DNA of 64,000 nt from assembly GCF_020283565.1 (NCBI RefSeq), contig NC_060059.1, positions 47,326,572 through 47,390,571 of the forward strand, read 5' to 3'. The notes below the pieces were generated by a model that saw only the letters and a list, made by a program, of their open reading frames with translations, did no database searches and had not been told where the DNA came from. The stretch comes from Trifolium pratense. Taxonomy: Eukaryota; Streptophyta; Magnoliopsida; Fabales; Fabaceae. A program made the position numbers and the translations under genes. Position 1 is the stretch's first letter, and each line of letters opens with the position of its first letter. Positions 31,512 through 40,666 of the stretch are shown piece by piece.

Positions 31512-31956
31512 CAAAAGGGGGAGTAGTTACGCATTAATTGAAAGTTGATAAGTTTTCAAAAAGCTGAAACCACTTTTTGTTTGTTAAGTTATTAAAAGTT
31601 ATCTTTTAATTGTTTTACGTATTTCAATGCGGAGATTAAGTAATTTAAAAACTGAAATTAAATTTCATAAGTAAGGATAAGTTAAGAGTGCAATTTTAAC
31701 TTAGTCTTATGAGACTCAGGGGGAGAGCTTGCAAACCTCTCGCTCTGAAGAAAAATATGAAATTTGTTTTACTTTAAATACTTAAGTCTTATACTAAATT
31801 AAATTTTCATGGATAAAACTTAAAGCTTAGGCTTTATGGAGTATCAATTTTAGGGGGAGCTTGCAAACCTCATAAACCTAAGAGAAACATGATAAATTAA
31901 TTTAACAACAATTGTCAATTAATACTTATGTTTGTCATCATCAAAAAGGGGGAGAT
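31512..31956 (+). other. Multiple polypurine-tract copies upstream of the 3' LTR of B
   Basis: Purine-rich tracts occur four times: AAAAGGGGGAG (31513-31523), CAGGGGGAGAGC (31718-31729), TAGGGGGAGC (31851-31860) and, directly before the LTR, AAAAAGGGGGAGAT (31943-31956). The last is the functional plus-strand primer site. The two middle copies also share GCTTGCAAACCTC. Repeated polypurine tracts are a described Sirevirus hallmark (knowledge). Element A has the same set. Confidence 0.75.
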
Positions 31957-32624
31957 TGTTGGAACAAAATTGATTTAAAAATGTTTGCCCCTAAATCTAT
32001 TAAGGTTTTGATGATAACAAAGTATTAATAAACAATTGGATGGACTAAAAATTTAATTTAAGTGTGCAGATATTAGCTTCAGATAAGCTCTGAATGAAGC
32101 TCAGAAGATATGCATTCAGAAGTTTACAAGCGCTCAGAAGATGTTGAACTTCAGAAGTTACAACCTTCAGAAGATGAAGACGTCAGAACCTCTTAAGGTC
32201 TTAGCCTCATCAAACTCTGAAGATCTTCTTGAAGTCTGTGAAGATGCTCTTTTGCAAGTCAACTCTTCTACCAATGAAGAAAAGGACCTTTCAAGCTTGA
32301 TCAGAACAGCTACTATCTTTTTGTCTGTCCACTCTTGAGAACGTGGGACATCAGACTTGTTAGCTGAATAAGGAAAGTCTTCTCTGTACATGGTCAAAGT
32401 ATCTGAAACTCTTACTCAGTTTTAGAAACAACCAAACTGCATCAAGACAAGCTGCTTGAAGACAAAAGGTTATCTACTTCAACGGTCATTTCTGCAACGA
32501 CTCTTTTCTAGTTGTATATATACTAGAAGGATCAGTTGTATTAATACACAACATTATTAAGGAATTGACAAGCGCTGAACAAACTCTGAATTCTGTGTAT
32601 ACAAGCTCTGAACATCTGATCTAG
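31957..32624 (+). repeat. 3' LTR of element B, first part
   Basis: It starts TGTTGGAACAAAATTGA just after the polypurine tract and aligns without indels to 11169-11836 (constant offset 20788). Two differences were seen (GATGTAGAAC/GATGTTGAAC and GAACCTCTG/GAACATCTG). It is broken after CTGATCTAG by gypsy element D. Confidence 0.9.
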
Positions 32625-33292
32625 TGGTACGAAAATTGACCAAGAGGAGTTGAAAATCAACACAAGTGACATCCAAAGGGAAGTTAATGGCGTGGGGACT
32701 GTTTGGAATCCTCATCAAGGGCTGAGTTTAATTACTTGGCTATTTTAAGCATTTTCATCAATTAAGACAAATAAAATTCAGCCATTTAAAGCCTTTCCAA
32801 GATGGTTACAAAAGAAGCATAAATGGGACACTCAAGGCCTTAAATAGGCGTGTGACTAATCATGGAAAAGGAGTATCATGAGCTGATTGCATTAAGTCAT
32901 TTTATTTCTAGTTAATTGCAATTTTATTACTAGTTTTATTGTGTTTAATTAGGCCTTACTGTTTTTCGGCCATATATGCATGTAATTTGATCATTTTGCA
33001 ATTATTCAAAAAACAAGAACATTTCAGTCCAATTAGAAATTGTGTCTACAATTTTCGCCTGATTATTTGCAAGCGTCGCCTTGAAAATAGTCCGATTAGC
33101 TCAATTGGTGTTGAGTGCTAATCTCGTGTTAGACTATTGGTGTAGTTTAACATTGCTTATTTCCTTGCTGTTTTCGCTAAAACCCAACAAACAAACACCT
33201 AAAACACTTAATAGAATTCGACTAATAAGGGTGGTACCTAGTACCTTCGTTATTGGTTGTTTGCTTCTGTTACTACACCCTGATTCGTATCA
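32625..33292 (+). repeat. 5' LTR of element D
   Basis: Ends TGGTACGAAAATTGACC and CCCTGATTCGTATCA, 668 bp. It contains the coding tail of the previous copy's polyprotein (32640-32750). It also has a tRNA A-box look-alike, TTAGCTCAATTGGTG, near 33098. A related diverged solo LTR sits in element A on the minus strand (41454-42134). Confidence 0.9.
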
Positions 33293-33296
33293 TTAG

Positions 33297-33308
33297 TGGC
33301 ATCAGAGC
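33297..33308 (+). other. Primer-binding site of element D
   Basis: TGGCATCAGAGC, four bases after the LTR end. It is a one-mismatch form of the initiator-Met complement. Confidence 0.8.
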
Positions 33309-33338
33309 ACGGTTCTGATTCCGTGTTACGTGACAACA

Positions 33339-36300
33339 ATGGATTTCAACAGTGATGATTTCATGGACAAATTGCGTGAAGCCTTAAGGAACGTTGACAT
33401 GAGAGATGAACGATGGAGGCCTAGAAGGGGTGAACCACGTCCAAACGTGGATGAGTTCAAAATCACCGAACTACCTGAATTTAATGGTAGTGCAGACCCG
33501 GAGGTTTATTTAGAATGGGAGCGCAAGATTGATAGAATGTTTGATTTCAAGGATCTTGATGATGAGAAACGTTGCAAATATGCGATTCTGAAACTTAGCA
33601 AAAGTGCATCGTTGTGGTATGAGGGATTGAAGGCTAGGAGGACACGAGATGGGAAGGAGAAAATCCACTCTTGGGAGTCCTTGAAGAGGAAGTTGCGCAA
33701 AAGATATGTACCATCAAACCACCGACTGAATTTGTATAAAAAGATTGCAGATTTGGTGCAAGGCAAAATGAGTGTCACTGAATACATTGATGAGTTTGAG
33801 AACCTATGCCTAATGGGTGAAGTGGAGGAAAATGAAGAGCAAAGAATGAGCCATTTCCTTCGTGGGCTGAATAAGAACATAGCTTTTGCTGTTGAGCTAT
33901 GTAATTACACAGATTTCACCACTTTGTGCACCTTGTGTTTGAAGATTGAAAATCAAAACAAGAGTAGATATAATGCTGGGAGTTCTAGTGGTTGGTCCAA
34001 GGGAGGTGTGTCGGGTAGTGCAAATCCAGCCCCTAACACTAAACCAATGGTGAATCAACCGAAACAAAGTGAGGCTGCTCCTAAACAACCCATTGCCACG
34101 GCCAAGGAGACTAATCTGTCGAAGGTTAGGTGTTTCAAGTGTCAAGGCTTTGGACACTTTGCTAGGGCTTGTCCTAATCAACGAGTTGTGACCCTCCGAG
34201 AAGCAATTAGCATGCGTGATGAGTTGATGAAGGAAGAAGAAGAATCTGGTGGCAATATTGAAAGTGATGGAGTTGAAATTGTTGAAGATGATGATGATGA
34301 GGTAGAAGTATATGGACCTCCCATATATGATACCTTGATGCTAAGAACTTTGCAAGTCAAGGCTGTACCCGTGGAAGGAGATCAAAGAAATCAAATCTTC
34401 TACACTAAGGGTCAAGTGAAAGATAAGTGGTGTAGTATCATTGTGGATGGAGGTAGTTGTACCAATGCGGCTTCAACTGAAATGGTGTCTAAATTAGGAT
34501 TGCTCACAACAAAACATCCTAAGCCTTATGCGCTACATTGGTTGGACAATGGAAGTAGCATAAATGTTACAAGGCAGACGCGTGTGGGACTAACCATGGG
34601 ATCTTATGTTGATGAAATCTTGTGTGATGTGGTACCTATGGATGCAAGTCACATACTTTTGGGACGCCCTTGGCAATTTGATAGGGATGTCACGCATAGA
34701 GGAAGGTCCAATGAGCATGAATTGAACTTCAATGGCAAGAGGATTGTGTTGAAACCAATGGCATCAAATGAAGTCCGTTCCATGATTACAAAAAGAGGTA
34801 AAAAGCCTAGCCTCACTATGTTTGCTACTGAAAATGAAGTGAAGGATGCTATTGATAATGGTGAATTAGTCTACATGTTGGTTGCAAAGAATGCTAAGCA
34901 AGACGATGTAGAGACTCCTCTTAAACAACAATTGGAGGCTGTTTTGGGTGAGTATGAAGATGTGTTTCCAAGTGAACTACCAAATGGTTTGCCACCTATC
35001 CGTGGGATTGAGCATCAAATTGATCTAATTCCGGGAGTTCCATTACCAAACAAGGCTGCATATAGGTGTAATCCAGAGGAGACAAAGGAGTTGCAACGGC
35101 AAATTGAAGAATTGATAAGCATGGGTTATGTGCGTGAATCAATGAGCCCATGTGCTGTTCCGACATTGTTGGTTCCTAAGAAGGATGGATCATGGAGAAT
35201 GTGTATTGATAGTAGGGCGGTGAACAACATAACCATCAAATATCGTTTTCCCATTCCAAGACTAGATGATATGCTTGATGAGTTACATGGATCGGTTATC
35301 TTCTCAAAAATTGATCTAAGGAGTGGATATCACCAAATCAGAATGCGTGAAGGTGATGAATGGAAGACGGCATTCAAGACTAAGCATGGTCTATATGAAT
35401 GGCTAGTTATGCCATTTGGGCTCACAAATGCACCTAGCACCTTTATGAGGCTCATGAACGAAGTACTCAAGCCTTTTTTGGGTAAGTTTGTTGTTGTTTA
35501 TCTTGATGACATATTGGTGTAAAGCAAATCTATTGAGGAGCATTTCACTCATTTGAAACAAATCTTTGAGACCCTAAGAGCACAAAAACTATATGGGAAG
35601 AAGGAAAAGTGTGATTTCTTGGTTGAAAGTGTGGTGTTTCTTGGATATGTGGTGTCTAAAGATGGAGTATCCGTTGATCAAACAAAAGTGGATGCTATCA
35701 AGACTTGGCCGAGCCCTACAACAGTTTCGGAGGTGAGATCTTTCCTTGGTCTTGCATCATTTTATCGGCACTTTATCCAGAATTTTAGCACTATAGCAAG
35801 TCCTATGACCGAATGTTTGAAGAAGGGTGCGTTTGGGTGGAATGAACAAGCACAAAAGGCTTTTGAATTGATCAAGTTAAAGCTTTGTGAAGCTCCTGTT
35901 TTAGCTTTACCCGATTTCACTCAACCATTTGAAGTTGAATGTGATGCTAGTGGAGTTGGCATTGGGGCTGTTTTGATACAAAACAAAAGGCCTATAGCTT
36001 ATTTCTCGGAGAAATTGGGAGGAGCCAGATTGAACTATTGCACCTATGACAAAGAGTTCTATGCCATTGTGAGAGCTCTTGATCATTGGAATCATTATTT
36101 GCGTTCTAATCACTTTATATTACATTCAGATCATGAGTCTTTGAAGTATATCAATGGGCAACAAAAGTTGAGTCCAAGGCATGCTAAATGGGTTGAATTT
36201 CTTCAATCTTTTAATTTCTCTTCAAAATACAAAGATGGTAAGAGTAATGTGGTGGCTGATGCACTTTCAAGGAGGTATGCTTTAATTTCAATTCTTGAAA

Positions 36301-37682
36301 CTCGCTTACTTGGTTTTGAGACTTTGAAAGATTATTATAAAGAAGATGTGGATTTTGGTGAAATATACTCTAATTGTGAGAATGGAGCATTTGGAAAGTA
36401 CATAGTGCAGGATGGATTTTTATTCAAGGAGAATCGGCTTTGCATTCCAAGGCATTCAATTCGTGAGTTACTAGTTCGTGAAGCTCATGGTGGAGGTTTG
36501 GCTGGTCATTTTGGCATTACAAAGACCTTGGAGATTTTAAAAGAACACTTTCATTGGCCAAAGATGTTAGGGGATGTGCAAAAAGTCATTAGCAAGTGTG
36601 TTACTTGTCATATGGCAAAGAGTTCTTTCAAACCAGGGGCGTATACTCCCTTGCCAACGCCTAGTGGTCCTTGGATGGATGTGAGCATGGATTTCATTGT
36701 GGCTTTGCCCCGTACACAGCGAGGTAAAGATGCTATTATGGTTGTTGTTGATAGGTTTTCAAAGATGGCACATTTTGTAGCTTGTCACAAAACAGATGAT
36801 GCTAGTAATGTTGCTGATTTGTACTTTCGTGAGATTGTGCGTTTACATGGAGTTCCTAAAACTATTGTTTCCGATCGTGATTCAAAGTTTTTGAGTTATT
36901 TTTGGAACACATTATGGAGGAAATTAGGTACTAAGTTGCTGTTTAGTACTTCCCATCACCCTCAAACCGATGGACAAACCGAGGTGACTAATAGGACTCT
37001 TGGTACTTTGCTGCGTGGTTTGGTTAGTAAAACTCAAAAGGATTGGGACTTGAAGCTAGCTCATGCTGAATTTGCCTACAACCGGTCCCCTACATATGCT
37101 ACTAATCATTCTCCTTTTGAAGTTGTTTATGGTGTGAATCCTTACTTGCCATTGGATTTGATAGTTATGCCAAAAGAGGAGTTAGTTCATCCAGATGCCG
37201 AGGCCAAACTCAAAGCAATGATCAAGCTACATAAGCAAGTGCAAGAAAGAATCAAGGCCGTGAATGAAGTTTACAAGCAAAGGTCCAAGAATAAGAAGCC
37301 TAAGTTATTCAATGAAGGTGATCTTGTGTGGGTCCATTTGAGAAAAGAAAGATTCCCAAGCAAGAGGAAGAATAAGCTCATGCCTAGAGCTGATGGTCCT
37401 TTCAAAGTTATATCAAAGATCAATGACAATGCATACAAGATTGATTTGCCCGGAGAATATGGAGTACATGCTACTTTCAATGTTGGAGATCTCTCACCGT
37501 ATTTAGATGATGATGGTATTCAAGAATTGAGGTCAATTCCTTTCAAAGGGGGAGGGGATGGTACGAAAATTGACCAAGAGGAGTTGAAAATCAACACAAG
37601 TGACATCCAAAGGGAAGTTAATGGCGTGGGGACTGTTTGGAATCCTCATCAAGGGCTGAGTTTAATTACTTGGCTATTTTAA
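33339..37682 (+). pseudogene. gag-pol: Gag-pol polyprotein of element D, one stop in RT
   Basis: 1447 codons in one frame from ATG at 33339. The retrotransposon gag domain ([20 protein letters not shown]) is followed by a CCHC knuckle at residue 265 ([14 protein letters not shown]) and a retropepsin site at 370 (VDGGSC, Gly in place of Ser). RT has VVYLDDILV near 719-727. RNase H has ECDASGVGIGAVL and HSDHESLKY. Integrase has an H-H-C-C motif (HGGGLAGHFG, CVTCH) and DDE residues (MDFIVAL, VSDRDSKF, HPQTDGQTEVTNR). A TAA at 35520-35522 replaces the Tyr codon after YLDDILV; otherwise the frame is open. The C-terminus (from 37559) is encoded by the 3' LTR. Confidence 0.92.
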
Positions 37683-38163
37683 GCATTTTCATCAATTAAG
37701 ACAAATAAAATTCAGCCATTTAAAGCCTTTCCAAGATGGTTACAAAAGAAGCATAAATGGGACACTCAAGGCCTTAAATAGGCGTGTGACTAATCATGGA
37801 AAAGGAGTATCATGAGCTGATTGCATTAAGTCATTTTATTTCTAGTTAATTGCAATTTTATTACTAGTTTCATTGTGTTTAATTAGGCCTTACTGTTTTT
37901 CGGCCATATATGCATGTAATTTGATCATTTTGCAATTATTCAAAAAACAAGAACATTTCAGTCCAATTAGAAATTGTGTCTACAATTTTCGCCTGATTAT
38001 TTGCAAGCGTCGCCTTGAAAATAGTCCGATTAGCTCAATTGGTGTTGAGTGCTAATCTCGTGTTAGACTATTGGTGTAGTTTAACATTGCTTATTTCCTT
38101 GCTGTTTTCGCTAAAACCCAACAAACAAACACCTAAAACACTTAATAGAATTCGACTAATAAG
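37559..38163 (+). repeat. 3' LTR of element D, right end deleted
   Basis: It follows a purine tract AAAGGGGGAGGGGA (37545-37558) and starts TGGTACGAAAATTG. It matches 32625-33229 at a fixed offset of 4934. The last 63 bases are missing. The joint GACTAATAAG|TGTGAAG has TAAG shared by both parents. Confidence 0.88.
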
Positions 38164-38465
38164 TGTGAAGTCTTAAGCTTGTGTGCTTGAGCATTGTTGT
38201 GAAGTCTTAAGCTTGTGTGCTTGAGCATTGTTGTGAAGTCTCTTGCTTGTGTGCTTGAGCATTTGTAATCTTGTGTGATTATAGTGAACTCCCTTGGAAG
38301 TGCAAGGGGACTGGACTACTCTCGTTTTGTGAGAGGAACAAGTATAAATCTGCTTGTGTGCTTTCTCTCTCTCTCTCTCGTGTTATTATTTGTGTTACTT
38401 ATCCGCTGCTAACGTAGTTAAGTTAAGAACTTTGAAAAAGTTTTAACTTACCTAAAACACAATTC

Positions 38466-38499
<34 letters not shown>

Positions 38500-38521
38500 T
38501 TCTTGTGTTTTCACACCTTCA
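38164..38521 (+). repeat. 3' LTR of element B, second part
   Basis: Corresponds to 11971-12327 of the 5' LTR, so about 134 bases of LTR (11837-11970) were lost at the D insertion. It contains the tandem 33-bp units, a (TC)8 tract and a run of 32 C (38468-38499), and ends CACACCTTCA at 38521. The target-site copy CTTGT follows. Confidence 0.9.
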
Positions 38522-40170
38522 CTTGTTACATTCTAAACAACAAAGTCCATCTAAAGAAATTTGATGCTAGAGGTTATAAGGGTATCTTTATAGGATACTT
38601 TGAACGCTCAAAAGCATACAGACTGTATATTTCTGAAACACATACTGTGGAAGAAACTATGCATGTCAAATTTGATGACAAAAAGCCTGACCAAGTGTCA
38701 AAGCTTGTGGAAGGTTTTTCTAAATTTCAGGTATCAGAGGATCAGTATTCAGACGTTCCAAACTACTCAGAACATCCATTCTCTGAAGAACCTCTGAACA
38801 TGATAGTTCCAACAGACTCTGAACATCAAAGTAATGAAGCAGCTTTTGAACATGCTATTGTTGAGTCTGAAGATGATGAACCCCCAAGAAACACTTTCAA
38901 ATACAAATCATCTCATCCAGAGGAACTGATCCTAGGAAACAAAGATAGTCCAAGAAAAACAAGATCTCAACTAAGAAGTGAGGAATCCTTGGTTGGTCTT
39001 ATCTCAATGATGGAACCCTCAAAAGTTGATGAAGCTCTGCAAGATGATGCTTGGATAGTGGCAATGCAAGAAGAGCTGAATCAATTTCAAAGAAATGATG
39101 TATGGACTCTAGTGCCCAAACCTTCACACAAGAACATTATTGGAACAAAATGGGTATTCAGAAACAAGCGGAATGAGCAAGGTGAAGTTGTAAGAAACAA
39201 AGCTAGACTGGTTGCACAAGGGTATAGTCAGCAAGAGGGGATTGACTATACTGAAACTTTTGCACCAGTAGCTAGGTTTGAAGCTATCAGGTTACTTCTA
39301 TCTTATGTTGTTAATCATGGAATAACTCTGTATCAGATGGATGTTAAAAGTGTCTTCTTAAATGGTTTCATTTCTGAAGAAGTGTATGTCAAACAACCTC
39401 CTGGTTTTGAAGATATCTCAAACCCAGAACATGTTTTTAGATTGAAGAAATCACTGTATGGTCTGAAACAAGCTCCAAGAGCTTGGTATGATAGACTCAG
39501 TAATTTCCTTCTTAAAAAGAGTTTTGAGAAAGGGAAGGTTGACTGCACACTCTTTAGAAAAACAACCAAAGAAGATATTTTAATCATTCAGACTTATGTT
39601 GATGATATTATCTTTGGTTCAACTAATGCTTCCTTGTGCAAGAATTTCTCTAAGATAATGCAGGATGAATTTGAAATGAGCATGATGGGAGAATTGAAGT
39701 TCTTTCTTGGAATTCAAATTAATTAGAAGAAGGAAGGAACTTATGTTCATCAATCTAAATACACCAAGGAACTTCTGAAGAAGTTCAATCTAGATGATTG
39801 CAAGATAATGAACACTCCTATGCATTCAACAACCAACATGAGCAAAATAGAAGATGAAGGAAAAGTAGATCAAAAGGTCTACAGAGGTATGATTGGTTCC
39901 TTACTCTATCTGACAGCCTCTAGGCCTGATATTTTATTCAGTGTCTGTTTATGTGCAAGATTCCAGTCAGATCCTAGAGAGTCTTATCTTACTGCTGTAA
40001 AGAGAATCTTTAGGTATCTGAAAGGAACAACTAATCTTGGACTTCTCTATAAGAAATCCAATGATTATGTGCTAAATGGATTCTGTGATGCTGACTATGC
40101 TGGAGATAAAATTGAAAGAAAATCCACAAGTGGCAATTGTCAATTTGTTGGTGAAAGCCTTACCCGTTGA
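38522..40170 (+). pseudogene. pol: RT-RNase H part of pol, element A
   Basis: Pol of A resumes here after element B. It holds the integrase C-terminal segment ([38 protein letters not shown]), then RT motifs ([42 protein letters not shown]). A TAG at 39724-39726 replaces CAG. The frame continues to 40170 ([23 protein letters not shown]). There about 320 bases found in B are missing between two CCTTA motifs, removing the rest of RNase H. A Val replaces Ala in VKSVFLNG. Confidence 0.88.
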
Positions 40171-40666
40171 AAGATTTGATTTTATAAAGAAACATCTGAA
40201 CATGTTTTCAATCTCTGAATAAAAAAAATTTTTGGCTTCTAAGGTGTAAGAGGTTGTGTACATCATAACTTCTGCTTCAGAACATCTGAATACAAAAGCT
40301 CTGAAGTACTTGACCCTGATAGAATCTTTTCAACTCAGAGGCTCTGACCTATCTAAGTGGAAAACGTTCAATATTCGCTACTGAACAGTTGTTCACTAAG
40401 ATGGCAGTTACCAAGTAATCTTTTACACGTGGCTTATGTGTGTCAGGTAGTGGGTGGTTTATGATGACTTTTAGTATTCAAATTTTTGTCAATAAGCGTA
40501 ACTTCCCATGTTTGCCATTTTTGTGTTAATTGTACGCATTTAAATAAACTTACACAATACACTTGCACACTTTTCACTCTCACAACATACACTTTTCATC
40601 TCTCTAAACCTCCAACAAAACTTTCTTTCTCTCTCGTTAGCATCAACCCTAACCTAAACCTTCATC
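40171..40666 (+). promoter_or_regulatory. Promoter-like region before ORF3 of element A
   Basis: The last pol codons, out of frame ([18 protein letters not shown]), are followed by the homologue of 27708-28154: ACACGTGGC G-box at 40425-40433, ATTTAAATAAACTTACAC at 40538-40555, then a CT-rich leader up to ATG 40667. The region is preserved in order and sequence, although the element is old. Confidence 0.5.

Larger units (their letters stand above)
32625..38163 (+). mobile_element. Element D: young Ty3/gypsy chromovirus-like element inserted in the LTR of B
   Basis: 5' LTR 32625-33292, primer site, one gag-pol frame 33339-37682, 3' LTR 37559-38163 (right end deleted). Over 605 aligned bases the LTRs differ at one position by eye (TTTTATTG versus TTTCATTG) with no indel, so insertion is very recent. 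The domain order PR-RT-RH-INT is that of Ty3/gypsy. The frame runs 41 codons into the 3' LTR, a trait I associate with the CRM group of chromoviruses. No chromodomain was recognised. A deletion of about 197 bases at the right joint removed the target-site copy. Confidence 0.88.
11169..38521 (+). mobile_element. Element B: young Sirevirus-type Ty1/copia element inserted in element A
   Basis: The 5' LTR (11169-12327) and the split 3' LTR (31957-32624 plus 38164-38521) flank gag, pol, ORF3 and an antisense ORF. The target duplication CTTGT is perfect (11164-11168, 38522-38526). By eye the two LTRs differ at only two positions over the 668 bases before the split and match without indels there, so insertion was recent. 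The element has since received a gypsy solo LTR with a pararetrovirus inside (16447-26192) and gypsy element D (32625-38163). Without these it would be about 12 kb, normal for a Sirevirus with an ORF3. Confidence 0.92.

Noticed and set aside
33095..33130. tRNA-like A-box (TTAGCTCAATTGGTG) in the LTR of D, also at 38029
   Set aside because: No B-box (GGTTCGAATCC-like) or cloverleaf arms follow at the right distance.
37873..38055. 60-residue ORF identical to 32939-33121
   Set aside because: It is LTR sequence of element D present in both LTRs.
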